Below, piece by piece: positions 1-7,313 of a stretch of DNA of 33,391 bases (positions are counted from its first letter, which is position 1; each line of letters opens with the position of its first letter). Origin of the DNA: an uncultured Acetobacteraceae bacterium (GTDB lineage: Bacteria; Pseudomonadota; Alphaproteobacteria; Acetobacterales; Acetobacteraceae). The DNA is taken from the NCBI GenBank assembly GCA_937930165.1, contig CALGVL010000405.1:1-33391 (forward strand). Direction: 5' to 3'. The position numbers were made by a program, and so were the translations under genes. A model generated the notes under the pieces. It was not told the DNA's origin. It saw only the letters and a list, made by a program, of their open reading frames with translations, and ran no database searches.

Positions 1-63
1 AAGCAGAAGACGGCATACGAGATTGGTCAGTGACTGGAGTTCAGACGTGTGCTCTTCCGATCT
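1..63 (+). other. Illumina TruSeq P7 adapter with index (non-genomic)
   Basis: Bases 1-23 are the P7 flow-cell sequence lacking its first C, bases 24-29 are TGGTCA (reverse complement of TruSeq index 4, TGACCA), and bases 30-63 are the standard index-read/adapter segment ending in GCTCTTCCGATCT. The match is to a known synthetic oligonucleotide, not to a gene. Genomic sequence starts at about base 64. Any open frame crossing this point is a chimera. Confidence 0.98.
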
Positions 64-497
64 ATCTTCTCATAGGCTTCGAGCCAGCCATTCATCTTGC
101 CCGGATGAAAGTCATAGGTGCGGTGGTCCACCACCATCCCGGTCCCGCCGATCTTCCGGGTGAAGGGCTGGCCTTCCTTCTGGATGGGGGAGAAGGGCAC
201 CGTCTTGAGCAGCTTGTTCTCTTGCTGCGCCAGGGCGCCGATCTTGGCCGACTCGGCACGGAAGCGCGCCCATACGGGATCGGCCTCCCGCGCCGCCAGG
301 CGGCGGGCGCGATCATCGATGTCATCGAAGCCGCGCAGGAAGACCACGCGGTTCAGCGGACCGAATTCGGTGGTGAAGAAGCCGATATTGGGCCCGACAT
401 GCCGGGTGGAGCTGGGGCTGCCGATCTCCTCATACAGCTTCAGCCAGGCGGCGAGCTTGCCCGGATGCGCGGTATATATGCGCTGTTCGACGAACAT
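64..497 (-). CDS. NIPSNAP family protein, 3'-truncated by adapter
   Basis: About 144 native codons are present; the C-terminus is lost at the adapter junction, and the apparent tail KSTRLNSSH is translated adapter. Two NIPSNAP-like ferredoxin-fold (dimeric alpha-beta barrel) modules are recognisable. The first covers residues 1-100 (MFVEQRIYTAHPGKLAAW...), and the second begins near residue 120 with the parallel phrase DHRTYDFHPGKMNGWL. Family members are usually a little over 200 aa, so roughly a third is missing. The ATG at 497 is preceded by GAGGAAAGG at good spacing. An in-frame ATG at 554 would add 19 basic residues unlike the family start, so I rejected it. Bacterial NIPSNAP proteins have no firmly known reaction; they often sit beside catabolic or oxidoreductase genes. 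Family call is firm, function unknown. Confidence 0.85.
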
Positions 498-604
498 GGC
501 GGTCCTTTCCTCGGCGATCGCCCGCTTGCGGCGGGCGCGCCGGGAGTGCCGCACAGTCTTCGCTTCCGGTCAATCGGCCGCGGGCTGCCGCGCTGGCCGC
601 GGCC

Positions 605-841
605 TCATTCGCCGGGCTTGTCTCCCGGGCTCCGCTGACGCTGGCCTGGCCTGCCGGTGGCGCGGCTCTGGCCACCCATCCGCCCGGCCTCCGTCGCACG
701 GGCTGGGGCATCCGTATGGTAGCGAAGCGATCCGCTGCCGCCCAGCTTGCCGCCGGCCACGCCGCCAGTCTGCTGGTCGCCGGCCGAACGGCCTTTCCCT
801 TTGCCGCCACCAGCGCCCGGAGAATGATTCTTCCTCGACAT
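605..841 (-). CDS. Small Gly-rich basic hypothetical protein
   Basis: This is a 78-aa frame starting MSRKNHSPG and rich in Gly, Arg, Ser and Gln (GGGKGKG, GGVAGGKLGGSGS, ATGRPGQRQR). There is no hydrophobic core, signal peptide or membrane segment, so it is probably disordered. The start at 841 is favoured over the ATG two codons upstream because GGAAAGGGAG lies 7 bases before it. It lies 107 bases upstream of the NIPSNAP gene on the same strand and could share its transcript. I do not recognise a family. The good ribosome site and absence of a better competing frame are the only support, and in DNA this GC-rich a chance frame of this length is possible. Confidence 0.45.
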   Translation of the reverse strand: MSRKNHSPGAGGGKGKGRSAGDQQTGGVAGGKLGGSGSLRYHTDAPARATEAGRMGGQSRATGRPGQRQRSPGDKPGE

Positions 842-1009
842 GCGCATTCTCCCTTTCCGTTGGCATGGCGCAGCGCGCCAAGGTCACGGAACCGCCGGGA
901 GAACGCCGCGAGGACCACCCCTGTTCCCGCCGGGTCGCAGTGACGGCAACGGGCGATGCCCAGGCCCCGCGGCGGAGGCTGGGATCGGCATCATAACGCG
1001 CCTTGCCCC

Positions 1010-2362
1010 CTATGGCGCCGGCAGCAGCGCGGAGGCGATGCCGAGATAGATCAGCACACCGGCGACATCCGCCACCGAGGTGACCAGCGGCGCGCTGGCC
1101 GAAGCCGGGTCAAGGCGCAGGCGATCCAGCAGGAAGGGCAGCGACAGGCCCACCAGGCTGCCGACCAGCACCACCACTACCATGGTAAGCGCCGCCACCA
1201 GGGCGATCCCCGGCCCGCCCCGCAGCAGCCCCACGGCACCGACGGCCAGGGCCATGGTCCCACCGAGGGCGAGCGCGACCAGAGCCTCCCGCACCAGCAG
1301 GTGACCCCAATCCGACAGCCGGACATCGCCGGTCGCCAGCGCCCGCACGGTCAGGGTCGCCGCCTGCGAGCCCGCATTGCCGGCGCTGGCTATCAGCAGC
1401 GGCAGGAAAAAGACCAGGGACAGGTTGGTGGCGATGGTCTCTTGGAAGGCGGCAATGCCGGCGCCGGAGAGCAGATTGCCGAAGACCAGGGCCACCAGCC
1501 AGCCGACCCGCCTGCGATAAAGCAGCGCAATGCCCGCCTCGCGCAGGCTGGCGGCCAGATTGGGGACGGTGCCGACGCGGTGGAAGGCCTCGGTCGCCTC
1601 CTCGGCGGCGACATCCATCGCGTCGTCCTGGGTGACAATGCCGACCAGCCTGTCCTCGGCATCAAGGATCGGCAGTGCCAGCAGGTCGTAGCGGGCGATC
1701 CGGGCCGCCACCGTGCCGCGCGGCTCGTCCACCCGCCCGTGGAGTGGATCGCGGCGCATCAATTCTTCCACCCGCGCCCCGGCAGGCGCAAGCACCAGGT
1801 CGCGCAGCGACACGGCGCCGAGCAGGTGCCGCCGGCCATCAAGGACATAGGCCACGTCGATCGTCTCGCTGTCGGGCGCCTCCCGCCGCAGGGCCTCGAT
1901 CGCCTCGCGCGCGGTCAGGCCCGGCGCGAGCGTTGCGTAGTCGGAGGTCATCACCGCACCGGCAGTGTCCTCGGGATAGGCGGCGAGGCGGCGCAGGTCC
2001 TCGCGCTCCGCCTGGGCAAGGGCGGGCAGCAGCGCCTCGCGCTCCGCCGGGGCGAGGCGCCGGAACAGGTCCGCGCGGTCGTCATGCGGCATGGCCGCGA
2101 CGAGGGCGGCAAGTTCCGCCCGCGGCAGGTAACGGGCCAGCTCTGCCTGCCGTGCCTCCGGCAGGTAGCCGAACACCTCGGCGCGGGCAGAGGCATCGGG
2201 CAGCAGGCCAAGTGCGGCACAGGCTTGGGCGGGGGGCAGCGCCGCGATCGCCGAGGCGGCGTCAGCCGGATGCATCGCCGCCAATGTGTCCTTCGCGGCG
2301 GCGCTGTCCCCGCGGGCGAGCAGAGGCTCTAGCACGATCTCCGGGCCACCCTTGTCGTGCAT
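1010..2362 (-). CDS. mgtE: Magnesium transporter MgtE
   Basis: A 450-aa Mg2+ channel/transporter of the inner membrane. Order of parts: N-terminal helical regulatory domain (about 1-130), YPEDTAGAVM linker (129-138) leading into a CBS-domain pair (about 137-255), a connecting helix, then about five membrane segments from residue 287. The pore signature SAGNAGSQ is at 326-333, and Asp432 sits in LVTSVADVAG near the last helix. Thermus thermophilus MgtE is also 450 aa, and its selectivity Asp has the same number. In the family the N and CBS domains bind Mg2+ and close the pore when cytoplasmic Mg2+ is high. The ATG at 2362 has AAGGAG 8 bases upstream; a longer frame to 2440 adds a Pro/Gly/Arg-rich leader with no homology. 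It appears monocistronic. Confidence 0.95.
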   Translation of the reverse strand: MHDKGGPEIVLEPLLARGDSAAAKDTLAAMHPADAASAIAALPPAQACAALGLLPDASARAEVFGYLPEARQAELARYLPRAELAALVAAMPHDDRADLFRRLAPAEREALLPALAQAEREDLRRLAAYPEDTAGAVMTSDYATLAPGLTAREAIEALRREAPDSETIDVAYVLDGRRHLLGAVSLRDLVLAPAGARVEELMRRDPLHGRVDEPRGTVAARIARYDLLALPILDAEDRLVGIVTQDDAMDVAAEEATEAFHRVGTVPNLAASLREAGIALLYRRRVGWLVALVFGNLLSGAGIAAFQETIATNLSLVFFLPLLIASAGNAGSQAATLTVRALATGDVRLSDWGHLLVREALVALALGGTMALAVGAVGLLRGGPGIALVAALTMVVVVLVGSLVGLSLPFLLDRLRLDPASASAPLVTSVADVAGVLIYLGIASALLPAP

Positions 2363-2715
2363 GGGTTCGCTCCTTGGTCCGGGGCGCTGGCAGGCTCTCG
2401 GGGCGGGGCCAGGGCCGGCACGCCCGACGGAGCCATCCATCCCCTCGCATCCTGCCGGAACGCCCTACCCCAGCCCCCGGCGTCAGCGCTGTTCGAGGCT
2501 GCGAAGGACAGATTGGCTACTGTCAGGCACCCACGACGATGGCGAAGCCGCCATCCGCGACCTGTTCACCATCCGCCGCCAAGGAAGCCGGCCGGATCGG
2601 AATGCCCAATCTGTCCGGGAATTCGGGGTCACCGGCATGCCAAATCCCTGCCATGGTTGGAATGACCGATGAGGCGCACCACCAAGTATGCCGGGGAAAT
2701 CCTAGTGGGACGATT
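2363..2715. other. Intergenic region, no gene seen
   Basis: These 353 bases separate the mgtE start from the 3' end of tRNA-Lys. Open frames here have no ribosome site and read as antisense or tRNA shadow. The mgtE promoter must lie here, but I could not find convincing -35/-10 boxes or a recognisable Mg2+ riboswitch. Confidence 0.5.
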
Positions 2716-2791
2716 TGGTGAGCCGGGTGGGAATCGAACCCACGACCACGAGATTAAAAGTCCCGTGCTCTACCAGCTGAGCTACCGGCTC
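2716..2791 (-). tRNA. tRNA-Lys (anticodon UUU)
   Basis: The reverse complement folds as a full 76-nt cloverleaf including an encoded CCA. The acceptor stem GAGCCGG/CCGGCTC (7 bp) is followed by discriminator A and CCA. The D arm is GCTC...GAGC. The anticodon stem CGGGA/TCTCG (one G-U) closes the loop CTTTTAA, with anticodon TTT at 2758-2756. The T arm is GTGGG-TTCGATT-CCCAC. Anticodon UUU reads AAA/AAG as lysine. It lies 68 bases downstream of the last cyclophilin gene on the same strand, with its own likely promoter. Confidence 0.97.
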
Positions 2792-2812
2792 ACCGAGGCT
2801 GGTGCCCGGCGC

Positions 2813-2841
2813 CGTGAAGCGCGCGGGCATCGGAGTGTCAA
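2813..2841 (-). promoter_or_regulatory. Candidate sigma-70 promoter of tRNA-Lys
   Basis: On the minus strand a perfect TTGACA (2841-2836) is followed after 17 bases by TTCACG (2818-2813). This places the start about a dozen bases before the tRNA 5' end. The -10 box is poor (2 of 6), so the call rests on the perfect -35 and the position. Confidence 0.4.
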
Positions 2842-2851
2842 GTGTTGCCGG

Positions 2852-2872
2852 GCCGGCGGCTATGCCGCCGGC
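2852..2872 (-). terminator. GC stem-loop across the stop codon of the last cyclophilin gene
   Basis: A perfect 9-bp inverted repeat, GCCGGCGGC-ATA-GCCGCCGGC on the minus strand, with the TAG stop partly in its loop. No U-run follows, so it is at best a non-canonical terminator or 3'-end stabiliser of the gyrA-coaD-cyclophilin transcript. Confidence 0.45.
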
Positions 2873-3420
2873 TCGTCCGCCGCCACCCAGGCACGGATCA
2901 GCTTGTCCGGACCCTGGACGATGCCGTTGGGGCCTGTGCCGCGCTTGATCTTGTCCACCGCCTCCATGCCGGAAATCACACGGCCCCAGATAGTGTATTG
3001 GCCATCCAGGCTCGGTGCCGGGGCGAACATGATGAAGAACTGGCTGTTCCCGCTGTTGGGGTTGTTCGTCCGCGCCATGCCGCAGGTGCCACGCACGAAA
3101 CGCGCCTTGGCGGGCGGGGAGAATTCCGCCGGAAGATCGGGATAGCCCTGATCCCGGGCGCCGCCGGTGCCGGTGCCGGTCGGGTCGCCGCCCTGGGCCA
3201 TGAAGCCCTCGATCACCCGATGGAAGGGCGTGCCGTCATAGAAGCCCGCGCGCGCCAGGGCCTTGATGCGCTCGACATGCTGCGGCGCCAGGTCCGGGCG
3301 CAGTTCGATCGTCACCTTGCCATCCTTCAGTTCAAGGATCAGCGTGTTTTCCCGCTGGTCCTCGGCCGGGGTGGCGGCTTCCTGCGGCGTCTGGCCTTCG
3401 GCCGGGGTTTCGTCACTCAT
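2860..3420 (-). CDS. Cyclophilin-type peptidyl-prolyl isomerase, cytoplasmic
   Basis: A 186-aa cyclophilin catalysing cis-trans isomerisation of Xaa-Pro bonds. The catalytic Arg is in FHRVI (Arg68), followed by EGFMAQGGDPTG (71-82), CGMART (113-118), NSQFFI (125-130) and the substrate-pocket Trp in YTIWGRV (Trp145). The first 25 residues are acidic and Gln/Pro-rich with no signal peptide, so the protein should stay in the cytoplasm, unlike its neighbour. The ATG at 3420 has GAGAGGAG upstream; an ATG nine codons earlier lacks such a site. Only 19 bases separate it from the periplasmic paralogue, so it is the last gene of the gyrA-coaD-ppi-ppi unit. Blocks of near-identity to that paralogue are described separately. 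Confidence 0.93.
   Translation of the reverse strand: MSDETPAEGQTPQEAATPAEDQRENTLILELKDGKVTIELRPDLAPQHVERIKALARAGFYDGTPFHRVIEGFMAQGGDPTGTGTGGARDQGYPDLPAEFSPPAKARFVRGTCGMARTNNPNSGNSQFFIMFAPAPSLDGQYTIWGRVISGMEAVDKIKRGTGPNGIVQGPDKLIRAWVAADEPAA
3160..3246 (-). repeat. Direct repeat copy A within tandem cyclophilin genes
   Basis: These 87 bases match 3716-3802 with two differences, including 56 consecutive identical bases. They code for the active-site segment around FHRVIEGFMAQGGDPTGTGTGG. A second block (about 2942-2999 against 3513-3570) is also nearly identical. Confidence 0.9.
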
Positions 3421-3439
3421 ATCGGACTCCTCTCGACTG

Positions 3440-3982
3440 TCAGGCACTGACGATACGGGCGCGGATCAGCTTGTCCGGCCCCTGGACGATGCCGTTCCGG
3501 GCCGGGTCGCCACGCTTGATCTTGTCCACCGCCTCCATGCCGGAAATCACGCGGCCCCAGATGGTGTATTTGCGGTCCAGACTCGGCGCCGGCCCGAACA
3601 TGATGAAGAATTGGCTGTTCGCGCTGTTCGGATCGGCAGTGCGGGCCATGCCGCAGATGCCGCGGACGAAGCGGTAGCGGTCGGTGAACTCCGCCGGCAG
3701 GTTTGGCAGGTCGCTGCCGCCGGTGCCGGTACCGGTCGGGTCGCCACCCTGGGCCATGAAGCCCTCGATCACCCGATGGAAGGGCGTGCCGTCATAGAAG
3801 CCGCGGCGGGTCAGCACCTTAATCCGCTCCACATGCTTCGGTGCCACCGCGGGCAGGAGCTGGATGGTGACCGGGCCATCCTTCAGGTCCAGCACCAGCC
3901 GCTCCTCGGCCTCCTGGGCGCGGGCCAGCATCGGTGCCAGTCCGGCCGCCAGGGTCAGCCCGGCCAATTCGCGTCGCCGCAT
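3440..3982 (-). CDS. Cyclophilin-type peptidyl-prolyl isomerase, exported
   Basis: A 180-aa cyclophilin with an N-terminal signal peptide: MRRREL, then a hydrophobic LTLAAGLAPMLA stretch, with cleavage probable after ARA (residue 22). The paired arginines make Tat export possible, but Sec is the simpler reading. The mature enzyme keeps the cyclophilin core, with FHR (Arg70), FMAQGGD, CGMART, NSQFFI and YTIWGRV. It should fold proteins in the periplasm. AGGAGGAG lies 7 bases before the ATG at 3982. coaD ends 20 bases upstream and the cytoplasmic paralogue starts 19 bases downstream, so all belong to one transcript. Paired exported and cytoplasmic cyclophilins after gyrA-coaD are common in alphaproteobacteria as far as I know. 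Confidence 0.93.
   Translation of the reverse strand: MRRRELAGLTLAAGLAPMLARAQEAEERLVLDLKDGPVTIQLLPAVAPKHVERIKVLTRRGFYDGTPFHRVIEGFMAQGGDPTGTGTGGSDLPNLPAEFTDRYRFVRGICGMARTADPNSANSQFFIMFGPAPSLDRKYTIWGRVISGMEAVDKIKRGDPARNGIVQGPDKLIRARIVSA
3716..3802 (-). repeat. Direct repeat copy B within tandem cyclophilin genes
   Basis: Partner of 3160-3246: 85 of 87 bases identical at a spacing of 556 bases. It lies in the same coding segment of the exported paralogue, while the flanking codons differ freely. Confidence 0.9.
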
Positions 3983-4002
3983 GCAGCAACTCCTCCTGCG
4001 GG

Positions 4003-4515
4003 TCAGTCCCGTGCGGGCTGGCGCACCCGCACCAAGGTTCGCTCCAGGGTCAGTTTCGGGACGAAGCTGGTGATGTCGCCCCCGAGCTGGGCGATCTCCT
4101 TCACGAAACGCGAGGAGATGAATTGGTTCGTCTCGCTGGCCATAAGGAAGACCGTCTCGATCTCCTGGTCCAGGCGCCGGTTCATCCCGGTCATCTGGAA
4201 CTCGTAATCGAAATCAGAGACGGCGCGCAGACCACGGACGATCACATTGGCGCCGACCTGGCGAGCGAATCCGACCAGAAGCCCCTCGAAGGGCACCACC
4301 TCGATGGCGGTGCCGGTACGGGCGGCGATGGCGTCGGTTTCCGCCTTCACCAATTCCACCCGCTCCTCAAGCGGGAAGAGCGGTCCCTTCCCGGCATTCA
4401 TCGCCACGCCGACCACCAGCCGGTCCAGGATGCGGGCGGCGCGGCCGATGATGTCCAGATGCCCATTCGTCACCGGATCGAAGGTGCCGGGATAGACGCC
4501 GACATGCCGGCTCAT
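4003..4515 (-). CDS. coaD: Phosphopantetheine adenylyltransferase CoaD
   Basis: A 170-aa cytoplasmic enzyme that transfers AMP from ATP to 4'-phosphopantetheine, giving dephospho-CoA, the penultimate step of CoA synthesis. The nucleotidyltransferase motif GTFDPVTNGH (10-19) carries the TxGH-type signature. Substrate-binding segments RGLRAVSDFDYE (about 94-105) and the ISSRFVKE motif near residue 133 are intact. Length is slightly above the approximately 160 aa usual for the family. Its ATG overlaps the gyrA TGA in an ATGA junction (4512-4515), implying translational coupling, and a cyclophilin gene follows 20 bases after its stop. The gyrA-coaD pairing is typical of alphaproteobacteria. Confidence 0.96.
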   Translation of the reverse strand: MSRHVGVYPGTFDPVTNGHLDIIGRAARILDRLVVGVAMNAGKGPLFPLEERVELVKAETDAIAARTGTAIEVVPFEGLLVGFARQVGANVIVRGLRAVSDFDYEFQMTGMNRRLDQEIETVFLMASETNQFISSRFVKEIAQLGGDITSFVPKLTLERTLVRVRQPARD

Positions 4516-7313
4516 GGCTCGCCGGTCCCATTGCCGGCATTGTCCTCCGCTTCGGGCGCCGCAGCGGCGGCATCCTCCTGCTCGTCAACCACTGGGAAGC
4601 AACTGGTCACACGTTCCCCCTCATCCAGCCTGAGCATCATCACGCCCAGACTGCGGCGGCGCGTCAAGCGCACCTGATCGGCCGGCAGGCGGATCAGCCG
4701 GCCGGTATCGGTGACAAGCATCACATCATCCCCGGGACGGACCGGGAAGGTCGCCACTACCTCCCGGCCGGTGCGCTGGCTGAGGGTGATGCCTTCGATT
4801 CCCTGCCCACCGCGGCCGGTCAGGCGATAGTCGTAAGACAGGCTGCGCTTGCCGAAGCCGCCATCGGTGACGGCCAGGATGATCTCCTCCGCCTGCTCCA
4901 TCTGCTCGATGCGCTCGGGCGGGAGGGAGATTTCGGCGACCGGCCCCTCCTCCCCATCCTCGCTGCCCGGCCCAGCCTCGGCCTCCTCGGCGCCATGGCC
5001 ATTGCCGTTCCCGTTCGCACGGCGGCGCTGCGCGGCGAAGCGGATATAGGCCTCCCGCTCGGCTGGCTCGGCATCGAAATGCCGGAGGATGGAAATGGCG
5101 ATCACCGCATCCCCCTTCCCCAGCTTGATGCCGCGCACGCCGCTGCTGTCGCGGCCGGCGAAGACGCGGAGCACGTCCTCCGCCGCCTGGAAGCGAATGC
5201 AGCGGCCGTTGCGGGTCGCCAGCAGCACGTCATCGCCTTCGCGGCAGGTCTGCACGCCGATCAACGTATCGCCCTCCTCCAGCTTCATGGCGATGAGGCC
5301 GGTGGAGCGGACATTGCGGAAATCGGAGAGGCGGTTGCGCCGGACATTGCCATGCGCGGTGGCGAAGACCAGGTGCAGGCCCTCCCACAGCGATTCGTCC
5401 TGCGGCAGGGGCAGCACGGCCGTGACCTGCTCGTTCTCCTGCAATTGCAGGATCTGGCGCAGGGAGCGACCCTTGCCCTGGGCACCACCTTCCGGCAACT
5501 GCCAGACCTTCTCGCGGAAGACGATGCCGCGGCTGGTGAAGAACAGCACCCATTGATGCGTGTGCGCGATGAAGCTGCGCACCACCACATCGTCCTGCCG
5601 CGTCGCCGCCGCGCTGCGGCCGCGGCCGCCGCGGTGCTGCGCCCGGAAGGTCTCCAGCGGCGTGCGCTTCACATAGCCGTCGCGCGTCAGCGTGACGACC
5701 ATCATCCCCGGCTCGATCAGGCTCTCGTCGTCGAGATCGGCGATGCCTTCCACGATCTGCGTGAGGCGCGGCGTAGCGATCTGGGCGCGGACAGCGCGCA
5801 GTTCCTCGGCCATCACCTCCATGCGGCGGATGTGGCTGCCAAGGATCTCCAGCAACTCGCGGATGCGGGCGCCAACTTCTTCCAATTCGGCGTTGATCTT
5901 GTCCCGCTCCAGCCCGGTCAGGCGCTGCAGGGTCAGGGCCAGGATGCCGCGGGCCTGCGCATCGGTCAGGCGTACCGTGCCCTCCGGCGTCACCACATTG
6001 CCGGCATCCTCGACCAGCGCCAGCAAGGCGCCGACATCGCCGGCCGGCCAGTCGCGCGCCATCAGGGCAGCGCGGGCTTCGGCCGGATCGCGGCTGGCGC
6101 GGATCAGGCGGATGACCTCGTCGATATTGGCGACGGCGATCGCCAGGCCGATCAGCAGATGCCCCCTCTCCCGCGCCTTCATCAGGCGGAAGCGACTGCG
6201 GCGAAGGATCACGTCCTCCCGGAAGGCGATGAAGGCCTTGAGGGCCTCGATCAGCCCCATCTGCCGCGGGCGGCCATTGTCCAACGCCAGGAAATTCACG
6301 GCGAAGGAGGTCTGCAACTGCGTCATGCGGTAGAGCTGGTTCAGCACCACCTCCGCCGTCGCATCCCGCTTCAGCTCGATGACGATACGCAGGCCCTCGC
6401 GATCACTCTCGTCGCGCAGGTCGCTGATGCCCTCGATCTGCTTGGCGCGCACCAGTTCGGCGATGCGCTCCATCAGCGACGCCTTGTTGACCTGGTAGGG
6501 GATCTCGGAGACGACGATGGCGGTACGGCCGCCGCGCATCTCCTCGATCTCGCACTTGGCGCGCAGCGGGATGGAACCCCTGCCAGTCTCGAAGGCCGCG
6601 CGGATGCCGCTGCGGCCGAGAATCAGCCCGCCGGTCGGGAAGTCCGGCCCGGGTATGATCTGCATCAGCCGCTCCAGCGGAGTCGCCGGATCGGCGATCA
6701 GCGCCAGTGTTGCATCGATGACCTCGCCCGGATTGTGCGTCGGGATGTTGGTCGCCATGCCGACGGCGATGCCGTTGGCACCGTTCACCAGCAGGTTCGG
6801 GAAGGCAGCCGGCAGGACGCGCGGCTCCTCCGCGCTTTCGTCGTAGTTCGGCTGGAAATCGACGGTGTCCTCGTCGATGCTCTCCAGCAGCGCCATGGAG
6901 GCGCGGGCGAGGCGAGCCTCGGTGTAGCGCATGGCCGCCGGCGGGTCGCCGTCCATGCTGCCGAAATTGCCCTGGCCGTCGATCAGCGGCACGCGCATGG
7001 AGAAGGTCTGCGCCATGCGCACCATGGCGTCGTAGATCGAGGCGTCGCCATGCGGGTGATACTTACCCATGACGTCGCCGACGACGCGTGCCGACTTGCG
7101 GTGCGGCTTGTCGGCGGCGTAGCCGCTCTCCTGCATGGCGTACAGGATGCGGCGATGTACCGGCTTCAAACCGTCACGCGCATCCGGCAGGGCACGCGCG
7201 ACGATGACGCTCATGGCATAGTCGAGGTAGGAGCGCCGCATCTCCTCCTCGAGCGCCACCGGCACGGCATCCTCGGGCCGTGCGCCGTCGGCGCCGTTCT
7301 CGGTCTCGCTCAC
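4512..7313 (-). CDS. gyrA: DNA gyrase subunit A
   Basis: A 933-aa breakage-reunion subunit of DNA gyrase, which with GyrB introduces negative supercoils using ATP. The winged-helix/tower part includes SYLDYAMSVIVARALPD (28-44), the quinolone region HPHGDASIYDAM (86-97), and catalytic Tyr130 in AAMRYTEARL. The C-terminal beta-pinwheel carries the GyrA box QHRGGRG (559-565), needed for DNA wrapping. Residue 91 is Ala where E. coli has Ser83; Asp95 equals Asp87. An extra acidic, Gly/Asn-rich segment (about 745-808) and an acidic tail make it longer than the 875-aa E. coli protein. The start is GTG at 7313 with AAGGAAG upstream; the next in-frame ATG (residue 25) would cut into conserved sequence. 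It is the first gene of a four-gene unit. Confidence 0.97.
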   Translation of the reverse strand: MSETENGADGARPEDAVPVALEEEMRRSYLDYAMSVIVARALPDARDGLKPVHRRILYAMQESGYAADKPHRKSARVVGDVMGKYHPHGDASIYDAMVRMAQTFSMRVPLIDGQGNFGSMDGDPPAAMRYTEARLARASMALLESIDEDTVDFQPNYDESAEEPRVLPAAFPNLLVNGANGIAVGMATNIPTHNPGEVIDATLALIADPATPLERLMQIIPGPDFPTGGLILGRSGIRAAFETGRGSIPLRAKCEIEEMRGGRTAIVVSEIPYQVNKASLMERIAELVRAKQIEGISDLRDESDREGLRIVIELKRDATAEVVLNQLYRMTQLQTSFAVNFLALDNGRPRQMGLIEALKAFIAFREDVILRRSRFRLMKARERGHLLIGLAIAVANIDEVIRLIRASRDPAEARAALMARDWPAGDVGALLALVEDAGNVVTPEGTVRLTDAQARGILALTLQRLTGLERDKINAELEEVGARIRELLEILGSHIRRMEVMAEELRAVRAQIATPRLTQIVEGIADLDDESLIEPGMMVVTLTRDGYVKRTPLETFRAQHRGGRGRSAAATRQDDVVVRSFIAHTHQWVLFFTSRGIVFREKVWQLPEGGAQGKGRSLRQILQLQENEQVTAVLPLPQDESLWEGLHLVFATAHGNVRRNRLSDFRNVRSTGLIAMKLEEGDTLIGVQTCREGDDVLLATRNGRCIRFQAAEDVLRVFAGRDSSGVRGIKLGKGDAVIAISILRHFDAEPAEREAYIRFAAQRRRANGNGNGHGAEEAEAGPGSEDGEEGPVAEISLPPERIEQMEQAEEIILAVTDGGFGKRSLSYDYRLTGRGGQGIEGITLSQRTGREVVATFPVRPGDDVMLVTDTGRLIRLPADQVRLTRRRSLGVMMLRLDEGERVTSCFPVVDEQEDAAAAAPEAEDNAGNGTGEP

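Noticed and set aside
30..638. 202-aa plus-strand open frame starting MTGVQTCALPI
   Set aside because: It begins inside the adapter and runs antisense to the NIPSNAP gene; the start is synthetic sequence.
956..2332. 458-aa Gln/Arg/Gly-rich frame on the plus strand
   Set aside because: Antisense shadow of mgtE with no recognisable domain.
3980..3982. Firm Tat signal assignment for the exported cyclophilin
   Set aside because: MRRREL has paired arginines but lacks the full SRRxFLK pattern; Sec export is equally likely.
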